From NCBI RefSeq assembly GCF_024211255.1, contig NZ_JAMLDY010000003.1, positions 186,001-250,000 on the forward strand: a DNA stretch of 64,000 bases, in the 5' to 3' direction. The notes below the pieces were generated by a model, which did no database searches, was not told the DNA's origin, and worked only from the letters and a program-made list of their open reading frames with translations. Source of the DNA: Sphingomonas liriopis. Lineage in GTDB: Bacteria > Pseudomonadota > Alphaproteobacteria > Sphingomonadales > Sphingomonadaceae. Position 1 is the first letter of the stretch; each line of letters starts with the position of its first letter. A program made the position numbers and the translations under genes. Shown here piece by piece: positions 29,701 to 41,505 of the stretch.

Positions 29701-30110
29701 TCGTAGATCGTGTCGATCGCCTGCGGATTGCCGATCGCTGCCTTGGGCACGCGAAACTCGACCGTCGTACGATCGGCGTTCCACACCGCCTGCAATCCTG
29801 CCTGCACCAACGTCTCGCCCGCACCGCCCTTGAACAGCGACACGGTGCCGTCGGCGGCGAAGTTGACGTTATATTCGGCACCGCCGGCGAAGCCGAACAC
29901 CTGATAGCCCGTCGTCGCGTTGCGATCGGTGTTGAGCCAGGCGGTGGTGTTCGCGCCGATCGCGGTCGGCGCGGTCATCGCGAAGACGAAATCGGTGCCG
30001 TCGGCCTTGGCGTAGATCGCATAGCCCGCGCCCAGCCCCCGGTCGATCCGATCGCCCGCGGTCCAGTCGTTGAGGTTGCCGTCGAGCGTGATCGTCGCTG
30101 CGTTCGCCAT
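26715..30110 (-). CDS. Secreted RTX protein with polysaccharide deacetylase domain (replaces the deacetylase half of PelA)
   Basis: From ATG at 30110 (GGGGA ribosome-binding site) the protein is 1131 residues and lacks an N-terminal signal peptide. Order: carbohydrate-binding-like DOMON/CBM9-type domain opening ITLDGNLNDW (about 1-160); a Rossmann-like region (165-385); a polysaccharide deacetylase domain (about 390-670) with Asp 407/409 in RTDMDQ, HSYTH (His 483, His 487) as metal site and PWHDYG (His 625); a beta region; a cadherin-like domain (about 825-932); nine or so RTX nonapeptides GGxGxDxLx (about 945-1025); and a C-terminus ending ANDFFM, a type I export signature. It is the first gene of the pel-like operon. 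Confidence 0.88.
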   Translation of the reverse strand: MANAATITLDGNLNDWTAGDRIDRGLGAGYAIYAKADGTDFVFAMTAPTAIGANTTAWLNTDRNATTGYQVFGFAGGAEYNVNFAADGTVSLFKGGAGETLVQAGLQAVWNADRTTVEFRVPKAAIGNPQAIDTIYDVNDSVYLPGNYSSTPFTVFNDTGVTAAADHRIAIVWSETTANNYFSKTAYSQLFMAAQSQAMQAGVPFDILQESDLTSLATLAKYDTIVFPSFRNVAADKADLIAQTLEQATKQFGIGLVAAGEFMTNGADNAALAGDSYARMKLLFDATRVTGGFPADVTVKASDPAHLVLDGYTDGQTIRQYTGVGWNAFESVSKTGTTIATETVNGQNYAAALATQTGGRNVLFSSEAVMADDNLLQKAIDYSVHGSGLSVGLQMTRQSGMFASRTDMDQSQEKDEVNPANNAPGIYDKLIPILTEWKTNYNFVGSYYVNVGNSPTTGQSTDWAVSLPYYKALLDMGNELGSHSYTHPENTNILTDEQIKFEFGQSRAELEKQLSAFLGKTVSVGGAAVPGAPEQIATSQEILKYVTYLSGGYSGVGAGYPNAIGYMTPQNAADDKVYIAPNTFFDFTLIEFQKKTVAEAQAEWAKEFATLTKGADAPVVVWPWHDYGPTMWTSDGTISGYTKQMFTDFIAQAAAAGMEFVTLADLANRVNAFHDTTITSTVAGDTITATVGATTGTFSLDVDGQASGQVIQNVAGWYAYGADKVFLPKAGGTFTITMGAVADDVTHITALPMRAELVSVSGDGRDLSATLVGEGTMTVDLKAPGTDWATVTGGKVVSQIGEILTVDIGTIGTHDIRIGHEANVGPVLTSFGGGTTGTLSVAENTAGALTTITATDANIVWGDSIKYSIQAGGDGSAFTIDATTGVLKFVNAPDFEAPTDANHDNVYAVTVVATDARGAIDTQTLSIGVTDVVGITKTGTIFADTITGTSEQDVIDGGWGNDVLNGLGGNDRLTGGLGDDRLDGGAGNDWLNGGDGKDVLIGGDGDDTLIGGRGTDTLTGGAGKDIFRFESTADSVAGSARDVITDFLSGTDKIDLSAIDANSSIFARGDQAFTFIGTGKFTAAGQLRYSYQMIGGKEYTVVEGNTDILNSADFSVALLGHHNLTANDFFM

Positions 30111-30338
30111 GGAAAGTCCCCGTTCCGTCGCCTGGTCGTCCGTGTTCGCTGGCGTGAGCACGGAAAATAGGGCGATCCCCTAGCAGGAACCCCGGCGGCT
30201 TCGCACCCCGCCAAAACATGGAAGAAGCGTTAATTTTTGTGCCAATGCGGCACCGGGCCGCGACAACGGCCGATTGCCCCTTCGGAAAACCGCACATGCC
30301 ATTGGTCCGCGCGCGACGCTCGCCTAAGGGATGGCGCC
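30111..30338. promoter_or_regulatory. Divergent promoter region of the pel-like operon and the hybrid kinase
   Basis: This 228-base gap lies between the start codons of the RTX deacetylase (minus) and the hybrid histidine kinase (plus). It includes an A+T-rich patch around 30225-30242 (GCGTTAATTTTTGTGCC) unlike its surroundings, a reasonable place for promoters. No operator is recognised. Confidence 0.5.
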
Positions 30339-33300
30339 ATGGACGACGCTTTCCCACGCGAGGCCCGGCGGCTCGCGGCGCTTTCGCGCTATGCCGTGCT
30401 CGACACGCCGAGCGAACCCGCGTTCGACGAGATCGCCTCGCTCGCCGCGGCGATCTGCGGCGCGCCGATCGCGATCGTCAATTTCATCGGCGACGGCCGC
30501 CAGTATTTCAAGGCGGAGGTCGGCCTCGGCGTCCGCTCCACCCCGCTCGAAACCTCGTTCTGCGTCAGGGCCCTGCTGGAGGAGGATTTCCTCCTGATCC
30601 CCGACGCCGCCGCCGATCCGTGTTTCGCGAACAGCCCGCTGGTCGCCGGCGAACCGCATCTGCGCTTCTATGCCGGCGCGCTGCTCAAGACCGGCGACGG
30701 GCACCCGATCGGGACGCTGTGCGTGCTCGACCATCGCCCGCGTGACCTCGATGCGGTGCAGCAGCAGGCGCTGCGGACGCTGGCGCGGCAGGTGATGACC
30801 GCGCTCGACCTGCGGCTCGCCGCGATGGAGGCGGAGCGCGAGCGTGCCCGCCACCGCGCGATCGTCGACAGCGCGCGCGACGCCGCGATCATCGTCACCG
30901 ACATGGACGGCCGGATCACCGACTGGAGCGCCGGCGCCGAGGCGATCTTCGCCCGGCCGGAAGCCGATATGGTCGGGCAGAGCCTCGCCGTGATCCTGGC
31001 CGACGACGACGCCGTGGCGGTGGTCGCGCAGACGATGCGCGATGCGGTCGCGCACGGCGGCGCTGGGGTCGAACGCTGGTACGCACGCGGCGATGGCGAA
31101 CGGTTCCGGGCGAGCGGCACGCTGTCGCCGCTGCGCGATGCCGACGGCCGGCACCGCGGCTTCGTCCAGACGCTGCGCGACCGTACCGAGGACAATCGCG
31201 CCACCACCGCGCTCGCCGAGGCGAAAGGCCGGCTGCGCTGGGCGCAGGAGGCCGGCGGCGTCGGCATCTTCGAGGTCGGCGAGGACGGCGTCCTGCACGG
31301 TACCCCCGAATTCTGCCGCCTGTACGGCCTCGACGTGTGCGAGACGCTGCCGGCCACGGCGTTCGAGGCGCTGGTCGTGGCGGAGGACCGCCATCTGGTG
31401 TCCGCCGCCGACACCCGCGCCGCGGGCACCGCGCCGCTCGACGTCGAATATCGCATCCGTCGCGCCGACACCGGCGAATTGCGCTGGATCGCCCGCCGCG
31501 GCGAGATCCAGCGTGATGCGACGGGGCATCCGATCGGCTTCGCCGGTGTCGCGCTCGACATCACCGACCGCGTCCGCACCCGCGAGGCGCTGGCCGCGGA
31601 ACGCGAGCTGCTCGCGCAGATGTTCGAACAGGCGCCGACCTTCATGGCGCTGCTCGAAGGGCCCGAGCATCGCTTCGCGCGCGCCAATCCCGGCTATACC
31701 CGGCTGGTCGACCACCGCGACGTCATCGGCCGGACGGTGGCGGAGGTGCTGCCCGATGCCGCCGCGCAGGGCTATGTCGCGCTGCTCGACGGCGTCTACC
31801 GGACCGGCGTCCCCTATGCCGCGAGCGGCCTGCACTATGCGGTGCAGGCCGGCCCCGACGAACCGGTCCACGACCGCTACGTCGATTTCGTCTACCAGCC
31901 CATCCGCAACGCGTCCGGCGCGGTCACCGGCATCTTCGTCGAGGGCGCCGACGTCACCGACCGCACGCTGGCCGCCGCCGCCGCGCGCGATGCCGAGGAA
32001 CGCTATCGCACCGTCGTCGAGGCGATCGACGTCGGCTTCTGCGTGATCGAGATAAAGTTCGACGCAGATGGCGTCGCCGTCGACTATCGGCTGGTCGAGG
32101 GCAATCCCGCGTTCGAGCGGCAGACCGGTCTGGTCGACTGGCTGGGCAAATGGGTTAGCGAGGTCGCCCCCGGCCTCGAACAGCATTGGTTCGACCGCTA
32201 CGGCCATGTCGCCAGGACCGGCGAGCCGGCGCATTTCGAAAATCCCGCCGACGTCTTCGGTCGCTGGTACGACGTGCGCGCGATCCGCACCGGCGATCCC
32301 GCCGACCATCGCGTCGCGATCTTCTTCAGCGACATCTCAGACCGCAAGACGATGGAGGAACGGCTGCGCCGGCTCAACGCCTCACTGTCCGATCAGGTCG
32401 AGGCGCGGACGCAGGATCGCGACCGGATGTGGCGGCTGTCGACCGACGTCATGCTCGTCGCCGGGTTCGACGGACGGGTCGCGGCGGTGAACCCCGCCTG
32501 GTCGACGCTGCTCGGCTGGGACGCGGAGGAACTGATCGGCGACGACTTCCTCACCCTGGTCCACCCCGACGATCGCGACGCTACGGTGGCGGAGGTCGGC
32601 AAGCTGGAAAGCGGGCGCACCACGCTGCGCTTCGAGAACCGCTATCGCCATCGCGACGGCAGCTATAGCTGGATCTCGTGGACCGCGGTGCCCGACGATC
32701 GCTTCATCCACGCGGTCGGCCGGGACATCACCGGCGAGCGCGAACAGGCCGCCGCGCTGATGCGCACCGAAGAGGCATTGCGCCAGGCGCAGAAGATGGA
32801 GGCGGTCGGCCAGCTGACCGGCGGCATCGCGCACGATTTCAACAACATGCTGACCGGCGTGATCGGCAGCCTCGACCTCGTCCAGCGCTATATCGCGAGC
32901 GGCCGGATGGACCGCGTCGATCGGTATATCGAGGCGGCGAACAGCTCGGCGCAGCGCGCCGCGGCGCTGACCGCGCGGCTGCTCGCCTTCGGGCGGCGCC
33001 AGTCGCTCGATCTCCAGTCGATCGACGTCAACGCACTCGTCACCGGCATCGAATCGCTGCTGCACAGCACGCTCGGCGAACAGGTGGCGCTGGACACGCG
33101 GCTCGCCGTGCCGCTGGCGCCCGCGCATACCGACGCCAACCAGCTCGAGAATGCGCTGCTCAACCTGTGCATCAACGCGCGCGACGCGATGCCCGACGGC
33201 GGCCGGCTGACGATCGCGACCGCCGACGTCCACCTCGATGCGCGCTACGCCAGCGAGCATGCCGAGGTCGAGCCCGGCGACTATGTCATGCTGAGCGTCG

Positions 33301-33917
33301 CGGACACCGGCACCGGCATGTCGGCGGAAACGGTCGAGAAGGTGTTCGAACCCTTCTTCACCACCAAGCCGGTCGGCCAGGGCACCGGCCTCGGCCTGTC
33401 GATGATCTACGGCTTCGTCCGCCAGTCGGGCGGCCACGTCCGTATCGAGAGCGAGCTGGGCCGCGGCACGACGATCCGCCTCTACATCCCCCGTTTCGAG
33501 GGCGAGGCGCAGCCGGCGCGGGCCGAACCGCGCGAGGCGCCGGCGGGTGCGGGCGAGACGGTGATGATCGTCGAGGACGATGCCGCCGTCCGGCTGATCG
33601 TGCGCGAGGTGCTGGAGGAATTGCGCTATCAGGTCGTCGAGGCCGACGATGCGCGCACCGCGATCCCGATCCTGCAATCGCCGCGGCGGATCGACCTGCT
33701 GGTATCCGACGTCGGCCTGCCCGGCATGAACGGCCGCCAGCTCGCCGAGATCGCGCGGCAAAGCCGGCCCGAGCTCCAGATCCTGTTCGTCACCGGCTAT
33801 GCGGAGAATGCCGCGGTGCGCGGCGGCTTCCTCGACCATGGCATGGAGATGATGACCAAGCCGTTCGCGGTCGATGCGCTCGCGACCCGGATCCGCGGCA
33901 TGCTGGGCAACCGATGA
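30339..33917 (+). CDS. Hybrid sensor histidine kinase with GAF, multiple PAS, and receiver domains
   Basis: From ATG at 30339 the protein is 1192 residues with no membrane helix, so it is cytoplasmic. Order: GAF (about 20-165), about five PAS/PAC units (170-820; each closing with D.TDR or D.SDR type motifs), HisKA with phospho-acceptor His 832 in [11 protein letters not shown], HATPase (about 940-1060, [12 protein letters not shown]), then a receiver domain with Asp 1124 in SDVGLPG. The stimulus is unknown. It is divergent from the pel-like operon and ends about 90 bases before frmA; a role in polysaccharide control is possible but rests on position only. Confidence 0.92.
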   Translation: MDDAFPREARRLAALSRYAVLDTPSEPAFDEIASLAAAICGAPIAIVNFIGDGRQYFKAEVGLGVRSTPLETSFCVRALLEEDFLLIPDAAADPCFANSPLVAGEPHLRFYAGALLKTGDGHPIGTLCVLDHRPRDLDAVQQQALRTLARQVMTALDLRLAAMEAERERARHRAIVDSARDAAIIVTDMDGRITDWSAGAEAIFARPEADMVGQSLAVILADDDAVAVVAQTMRDAVAHGGAGVERWYARGDGERFRASGTLSPLRDADGRHRGFVQTLRDRTEDNRATTALAEAKGRLRWAQEAGGVGIFEVGEDGVLHGTPEFCRLYGLDVCETLPATAFEALVVAEDRHLVSAADTRAAGTAPLDVEYRIRRADTGELRWIARRGEIQRDATGHPIGFAGVALDITDRVRTREALAAERELLAQMFEQAPTFMALLEGPEHRFARANPGYTRLVDHRDVIGRTVAEVLPDAAAQGYVALLDGVYRTGVPYAASGLHYAVQAGPDEPVHDRYVDFVYQPIRNASGAVTGIFVEGADVTDRTLAAAAARDAEERYRTVVEAIDVGFCVIEIKFDADGVAVDYRLVEGNPAFERQTGLVDWLGKWVSEVAPGLEQHWFDRYGHVARTGEPAHFENPADVFGRWYDVRAIRTGDPADHRVAIFFSDISDRKTMEERLRRLNASLSDQVEARTQDRDRMWRLSTDVMLVAGFDGRVAAVNPAWSTLLGWDAEELIGDDFLTLVHPDDRDATVAEVGKLESGRTTLRFENRYRHRDGSYSWISWTAVPDDRFIHAVGRDITGEREQAAALMRTEEALRQAQKMEAVGQLTGGIAHDFNNMLTGVIGSLDLVQRYIASGRMDRVDRYIEAANSSAQRAAALTARLLAFGRRQSLDLQSIDVNALVTGIESLLHSTLGEQVALDTRLAVPLAPAHTDANQLENALLNLCINARDAMPDGGRLTIATADVHLDARYASEHAEVEPGDYVMLSVADTGTGMSAETVEKVFEPFFTTKPVGQGTGLGLSMIYGFVRQSGGHVRIESELGRGTTIRLYIPRFEGEAQPARAEPREAPAGAGETVMIVEDDAAVRLIVREVLEELRYQVVEADDARTAIPILQSPRRIDLLVSDVGLPGMNGRQLAEIARQSRPELQILFVTGYAENAAVRGGFLDHGMEMMTKPFAVDALATRIRGMLGNR

Positions 33918-34009
33918 CGGTCGATCGCGGGCAGCCTCGCGCCGCCTGGGCTTGCCCCCGGCGATGATCCGGCGGTAACCGCGATGGCCATTGTCATCGG
34001 AGCAGCCCC

Positions 34010-35116
<1,107 letters not shown>

Positions 35117-35133
35117 CCCCGCCCCACCCTTTC

Positions 35134-35275
35134 GTCACCCCGGATTTGGGTCCCATCAAAGTATTACTTCGATGGGGTCCCTTGTTCCGGGGTCCACCGC
35201 GCCGCAAGCTTGGGACAAGAGGCTCTTGCCGATTGCCTCGCCGCGGAGTGGACCCCGGAACAAGTCCGGGGTGAC
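35134..35275. repeat. Type-A palindromic repeat pair with interrupted left arm
   Basis: The right arm contains CCCCGGAACAAGTCCGGGG. The left arm is the same unit inverted but broken after CCCCGGATTTG by about 30 bases that form their own hairpin (arms GGGTCCCATC and GATGGGGTCCC), before TTGTTCCGGGG resumes. It lies between frmA and the VOC gene. Confidence 0.85.
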
Positions 35276-35331
35276 GGGGGACATGAGGCAGGCGCAACAC
35301 GAACACGAATAATCAACAAGAGAGGACCATT

Positions 35332-35715
35332 ATGTTCAGCCACGTCATGCTCGGCACCGACGATCTCGACGCCGCCAAGACCTTCTACGACGCGACGCTC
35401 GGCGCGCTCGGCATCGCGCCGGGGCGGGTCGATCCCAAGGGGCGGGTGATCTACATGCACCCTGCAGGCGCGTTTCTGCTGACCCGACCGATCAACGGCG
35501 AGCCCGCCTGCCATGCCAATGGCGGAACGATCGGGTTCGCCGCCGCCAGCCCCGAGGCGGCGGATGCCTGGCACGCCGCCGGCGTCGCGGCGGGCGGCAC
35601 CGCGATCGAGGACGAACCCGGCATCCGCGAGGCGCCGTTCGGCAAGCTCTACCTCGCCTATCTGCGCGATCCCGCGGGCAACAAGGTGTGCGCGATGCAC
35701 CGCGTGCCGGCGTGA
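35332..35715 (+). CDS. VOC (glyoxalase/dioxygenase fold) family protein of the formaldehyde cluster
   Basis: The 127-residue protein has the VOC beta-alpha-beta-beta-beta pattern, starting FSHVMLGTDDLDAAKTFYDA and ending YLAYLRDPAGNKVCAMH, with His 4 and the terminal strand as likely metal-site elements. Substrate is unknown. It is followed with a 4-base overlap by purU and belongs to a frmA-VOC-purU-fghA cluster, so a role in glutathione or formaldehyde chemistry is reasonable inference. A sphingomonad gene next to frmA often has this type. Confidence 0.85.
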   Translation: MFSHVMLGTDDLDAAKTFYDATLGALGIAPGRVDPKGRVIYMHPAGAFLLTRPINGEPACHANGGTIGFAAASPEAADAWHAAGVAAGGTAIEDEPGIREAPFGKLYLAYLRDPAGNKVCAMHRVPA

Positions 35716-36593
35716 CCGGCGCCGGCACGGTTCCCGGCGCCGTCAGCGTCCTGACGCTCGCCTGCCAGGACCGTGTCGGCATCGTCGCGGCGGTATCGGG
35801 CGCGCTGGCCGGTATCGACGGCTTCATCCTCGACAGCCAGCAATATGCCGATCTGGAGACGGGGCGCTTCTTCATGCGCGTCGTCTTCACGGGCGCCGGC
35901 GAGCGTTTTCCCGCCGACCCGGCCGGGGTGCGTGCCGCACTCGCGCCGGTGGCCGACACCTTCGGCTTCGACTGGAGCCTCGACGCGGCGGATCACCGCC
36001 CGCGCGTGCTGATCGCGGTGTCGAAGGGCTCGCACTGTCTCAACGACCTGCTCCACCGCTGGCAGACCAGGACGCTCCCGGTCGAGATCGTCGGCGTCCT
36101 GTCCAACCACGACAGCCTGCGGCCGCTGGTCGAATGGCACGGCCTGCCCTGGCACCATCTGCCCGTCGAGGCCGCGACGCGCGATGCGCAGGAGGCGGCG
36201 ATCCTGTCGCTAATGGCGGACACCCGCGCCGATTACCTCGTCCTCGCACGCTACATGCAGGTGCTGGGGCCGCGGCTGGTCGAGGGGCTGGCCGGGCGCT
36301 GCATCAACATCCACCACAGCTTCCTGCCCGGCTTCAAGGGCGCGCAGCCCTATCATCGCGCGCATGCCCGCGGGGTGAAGCTGATCGGCGCGACCGCGCA
36401 TTTCGTCACCGCCGACCTCGACGAGGGGCCGATCATCGAACAGGCGGTCGAACGCGTCGACCATCGTGCCAGCGTCGACGACCTCATCCGCATCGGCCGC
36501 GATATCGAGGCGCAGGTGCTCGCCCGCGCCGTCGCCTGGGTCGGCGAACGGCGCGTCTTCCTCAACGGCAACCGCACGGTGATTTTCCGATGA
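35712..36593 (+). CDS. purU: Formyltetrahydrofolate deformylase
   Basis: Taking GTG at 35712, which overlaps the VOC stop by 4 bases, the protein is 293 residues. An N-terminal ACT domain (about residues 10-90; LACQDRVGIVAAVS) is followed by a formyltransferase-type catalytic domain with NIHHSFLPGFKGAQPY and the Asp-containing TADLDEGPII. PurU hydrolyses 10-formyl-tetrahydrofolate to formate and tetrahydrofolate. A GTG at 35688 is also in frame but lies within the VOC gene. ATGA overlap with fghA shows tight coupling to formaldehyde oxidation. Confidence 0.93.
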   Translation: MTGAGTVPGAVSVLTLACQDRVGIVAAVSGALAGIDGFILDSQQYADLETGRFFMRVVFTGAGERFPADPAGVRAALAPVADTFGFDWSLDAADHRPRVLIAVSKGSHCLNDLLHRWQTRTLPVEIVGVLSNHDSLRPLVEWHGLPWHHLPVEAATRDAQEAAILSLMADTRADYLVLARYMQVLGPRLVEGLAGRCINIHHSFLPGFKGAQPYHRAHARGVKLIGATAHFVTADLDEGPIIEQAVERVDHRASVDDLIRIGRDIEAQVLARAVAWVGERRVFLNGNRTVIFR

Positions 36594-37426
36594 CATTCGA
36601 AACGCTATCCACCGCCAGGGCCTATGGCGGCACGCAGGGCGTTTATCGCCATCAGTCCACGGCGACGGGCACGCCGATGACCTTCTCGGTCTATGTGCCC
36701 CCGCATGACGAGGGCGCGCGGCTGCCGGTGGTCTGGTATCTGTCGGGCCTCACCTGCACGCACGCCAATGTCACCGACAAGGGCGACTATCGCCGCGCCT
36801 GCGCCGAACTGGGGCTGATCTTCGTCGCGCCCGACACGAGCCCGCGCGGCGAGGACGTCGCGGACGATCCCGCCTACGACTTCGGCCAGGGCGCCGGCTT
36901 CTACGTCGATGCGATGCAGGCGCCCTGGGCGCCGCATTTCCGCATGTGGTCCTACGTCACCGAGGAGCTGCCTCCGCTGATCGCCGCGCATTTCCCCGCC
37001 GACATGGCGCGCCAGTCGATCATGGGCCATTCGATGGGCGGCCACGGCGCGCTGACCATCGGCCTGACGCTGCCCGAGCGGTTCCGCGCGGTGTCCGCCT
37101 TCGCCCCGATTGTCGCGCCGTCACGGGTGCCGTGGGGCGAGAAGGCGCTCGGCGGCTATCTCGGCGACGATCGTGCGGCATGGCGCCGCCACGACGCGGT
37201 CTCGCTGATCGAGGATGGCGCGCGGGTGCCGGCGCTGCTGGTCGATCAGGGCGATGCGGACCAGTTTCTGGAGGAACAGCTGAAACCGCATCTGCTGGCG
37301 GAAGCGTGCGCAGCGGCGGGCATCGACCTGACGCTGCGGATGCAGCCGGGCTACGACCACAGCTACTATTTCATCGCGACCTTCATGGCCGATCATCTCG
37401 CCTGGCATGCCGAACGGTTGAAATAG
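36590..37426 (+). CDS. fghA: S-formylglutathione hydrolase
   Basis: From ATG at 36590 (ATGA overlap with purU) the 278-residue alpha/beta hydrolase splits S-formylglutathione into formate and glutathione, the step after FrmA. The nucleophile is in GHSMGGHGAL, the oxyanion region is YLSGLTCTHAN, and the C-terminal catalytic His is in GYDHSYYFI. Length and motifs are typical of the esterase D family. It closes the formaldehyde cluster and is followed by a palindromic repeat. Confidence 0.96.
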   Translation: MTFETLSTARAYGGTQGVYRHQSTATGTPMTFSVYVPPHDEGARLPVVWYLSGLTCTHANVTDKGDYRRACAELGLIFVAPDTSPRGEDVADDPAYDFGQGAGFYVDAMQAPWAPHFRMWSYVTEELPPLIAAHFPADMARQSIMGHSMGGHGALTIGLTLPERFRAVSAFAPIVAPSRVPWGEKALGGYLGDDRAAWRRHDAVSLIEDGARVPALLVDQGDADQFLEEQLKPHLLAEACAAAGIDLTLRMQPGYDHSYYFIATFMADHLAWHAERLK

Positions 37427-37440
37427 CCCAACCCCTCTTC

Positions 37441-37546
37441 GTCACCCCGGACTTGTTCCCGGGTCCACTGTTCCGCAAGCGTCGGACTGGAGCCTCTAGC
37501 CTTTACGCCTGCCGCGCCGTAGACCCCGGAACAAGTCCGGGGTGAC
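37441..37546. repeat. Type-A palindromic repeat pair after fghA
   Basis: Inverted arms with core CCCCGGACTTGTTCC and GGAACAAGTCCGGGG separated by about 50 bases, between fghA and a minus-strand gene. Confidence 0.88.
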
Positions 37547-37588
37547 GAGGAAATAGGTGCGAGCGTGCTCGCCGACCACGCAGGTCGT

Positions 37589-37900
37589 TCAGGCCTCCTT
37601 CGCCAGCATCTTCTCCGCACTCGTCTTCACGAACTCGGCGATCGGGCCGGACATCATCGCCAGCATCATCGGCACCTTGACCGTGCCCCCGACGCTGCCC
37701 TCGCCCACCGCCATGTCGACGCCGACCTTCTGCCCCATCGCGACGATTCCCAGCACCAGCGCATCCGGCCCGGTCCATTCCGCCTCCACCGTGCCGCCGC
37801 CGGGGATATGCTGCGCGAGCTTGGGCAGCCCCGCCTCGATCCGGCGGCGCGCCTCGTCGCGGCCGAGGGCGTGGGGAATGTCGAAAGGGATAGTGGCCAT
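37589..37900 (-). CDS. Polyhydroxyalkanoic acid system (PHA granule-associated) family protein
   Basis: The 103-residue protein matches the small PHA_gran_rgn type: an early FDIPHALGRDEARRRIE segment, a middle PDALVLGI strand and a C-terminal MSGPIAEFVKTSAEKML helix. Members are found near polyhydroxyalkanoate genes, but no PHA synthase lies here. It is a lone minus-strand gene between fghA and purL. Function is uncertain. Confidence 0.75.
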   Translation of the reverse strand: MATIPFDIPHALGRDEARRRIEAGLPKLAQHIPGGGTVEAEWTGPDALVLGIVAMGQKVGVDMAVGEGSVGGTVKVPMMLAMMSGPIAEFVKTSAEKMLAKEA

Positions 37901-37998
37901 GATCGTCTCCGGTTCGGTCGCCCCCTGCCCCCGCCGCCGGTGCGGTGCAACCGATCAGCGATGGTGACGAAACCGCCCCGCCCCGCTAAGGCGCGGCC

Positions 37999-40218
<2,220 letters not shown>

Positions 40219-40248
40219 GGCGTTCGTCCGATCGCCCAGCCTCCCCCC

Positions 40249-40353
40249 GTCACCCCGGACTCGTTCCGGGGTCCACTGGGCCGCGGGCGTCGGACAAGAG
40301 GCTCAAGCTTCACGCCTGCCCAACCGTGGACCCCGGAACAAATCCGGGGTGAC
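40249..40353. repeat. Type-A palindromic repeat pair after purL
   Basis: Inverted arms with cores CCCCGGACTCGTTCCGGGG and CCCCGGAACAAATCCGGGG around a roughly 47-base centre. It occupies the first half of the 310-base purL-bfd gap. Confidence 0.88.
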
Positions 40354-40453
40354 GAAGGGATTGGAGAACGGACTGCGCCTGCCAAACGGTTGAATGCGCG
40401 CAGGTGTCAAAGAACCAGCCCCCTTCATTTGCGACGAACCGAGCGCCAGCGAC

Positions 40454-40491
40454 TGCGAATCAGTCGCAAACCAGCTTGCGAACGTTTCGCA
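40454..40491. promoter_or_regulatory. Two iron-box-like palindromes upstream of bfd
   Basis: TGCGAATCAGTCGCA (40454-40468) and the perfect palindrome TGCGAACGTTTCGCA (40477-40491) lie 38-75 bases before the bfd start. They resemble Fur-type boxes of alphaproteobacteria (TGCGAA/TTCGCA arms) and suit control of an iron-storage pair, but Irr or another iron regulator could also bind. Confidence 0.5.
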
Positions 40492-40528
40492 TTAGCCCTA
40501 TCCGTCAGGGCGAAGCGAAGGAGCGTTC

Positions 40529-40699
40529 ATGGTCGTCTGCGTCTGCAATGCCATCCGTGAGACCCAGGTCCGGGCCGCCGCGCGCAGCGGCTGCCTGACG
40601 GCGTGCCAGGCCTACCGGTCGCTCGGCTGCCAGCCGAAATGCGGCCAGTGCACAGTGGTAGCGCGAGCCATTATCGATACCGAACGCGCTGCTGCATAA
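40529..40699 (+). CDS. bfd: Bacterioferritin-associated ferredoxin
   Basis: This 56-residue protein begins MVVCVCNAIRE and has four cysteines in the order C-x-C then C-x2-C (QPKCGQC) that bind a [2Fe-2S] cluster, the Bfd hallmark. It helps release iron from bacterioferritin by electron transfer. It is preceded by a GAAGGAG ribosome-binding site and iron-box-like palindromes, and bfr follows 101 bases later. Confidence 0.93.
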   Translation: MVVCVCNAIRETQVRAAARSGCLTACQAYRSLGCQPKCGQCTVVARAIIDTERAAA

Positions 40700-40800
40700 C
40701 GTTCGCAAACCCGAAAAACCGCAGATTTCCGCCATTTTTGACTTGCCGTAACGAGCCCGTGGCGCGTACATCCGCGCCATCGGTTCGAAAGGTTTGGCAC

Positions 40801-41322
40801 ATGGCGATCAAGGGCGACCCGCGGGTCATCGAATATCTGAACGAGGCGCTCAAGAACGAGCTGACCGCGATCAACCAATATTGGCTCCATTACCGGATGC
40901 TCGACCATTGGGGCGTCTACAAGCTCGCTCAGTATGAGCGGATGGAATCGATCGACGAGATGAAGCACGCCGACTGGCTGTCGGAGCGCATCCTGTTCCT
41001 CGACGGCCTGCCCAATTTCCAGCTGCTCGGCCGCCTGCGCATCGGCGAGACGGTCGAGGAAGTGCTCCGCTCCGACCTCGCGATGGAGGAAGAGGCGGTC
41101 GTCCAGCTGAAGGGCGCGATCGCCTATTGCGAGGAAGTCCGCGACTATATCAGCCGCGACCTGTTCGCGCGCATCCTCGCCAGCGAGGAAGAGCATGTCG
41201 ACACGCTCGAACGCCAGTTCGAGATGATCGAGCGGATGGGCATCCACAATTACGTCCAGCTCAATTCGATCAGCGAGCATGATTCGCCCAAGGCGGGCGC
41301 CGCGCCCTACCTGAAGGGCTGA
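40801..41322 (+). CDS. bfr: Bacterioferritin
   Basis: From ATG at 40801 the protein is 173 residues, the usual ferritin-like length. Ferroxidase ligands are visible (Glu 20, the EMKH motif at 53-56, and the SEEEHVD motif near the C-terminus), and Met 54 within EMKH is the expected haem ligand. It stores iron as ferric mineral in a 24-mer. An in-frame extension upstream crosses bfd and is not used. Together with bfd it forms an iron storage and release unit. Confidence 0.96.
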   Translation: MAIKGDPRVIEYLNEALKNELTAINQYWLHYRMLDHWGVYKLAQYERMESIDEMKHADWLSERILFLDGLPNFQLLGRLRIGETVEEVLRSDLAMEEEAVVQLKGAIAYCEEVRDYISRDLFARILASEEEHVDTLERQFEMIERMGIHNYVQLNSISEHDSPKAGAAPYLKG

Positions 41323-41351
41323 CGCGCTTCGGGCAACGCGATGCGCCCAAT

Positions 41352-41392
41352 CCGTTCGTGCTGAGCCTGTCGAAGCACCGGTGGGTCTCAGG
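41352..41392. repeat. Type-B intergenic repeat (single copy)
   Basis: Contains CGTTCGTGCTGAGCCTGTCG followed by AAGCAC and a GGTCTCA tail, the same family as at 51802, 52763 and 63171. Confidence 0.75.
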
Positions 41393-41505
41393 CACACGGA
41401 CAGTGAACAGGTGAAAGGTCCCCCGCGGGCGCTTCGCCTGGTCACCAGAGCGAACGGCGCAAAGCAGGATAGACTCGCCGTCGTCAGTCTATAGGCTGCC
41501 GCCCG

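Noticed and set aside
26568..30170. 1200-residue open frame on the plus strand
   Set aside because: It is antisense to the RTX deacetylase and pelG, its product is rich in Arg, Asp, Gly and Val without domains, and it results from high G+C codon bias.
35688..35711. Earlier GTG start for purU
   Set aside because: It would overlap the VOC gene by 28 bases; GTG at 35712 gives the usual 4-base overlap and normal family length.
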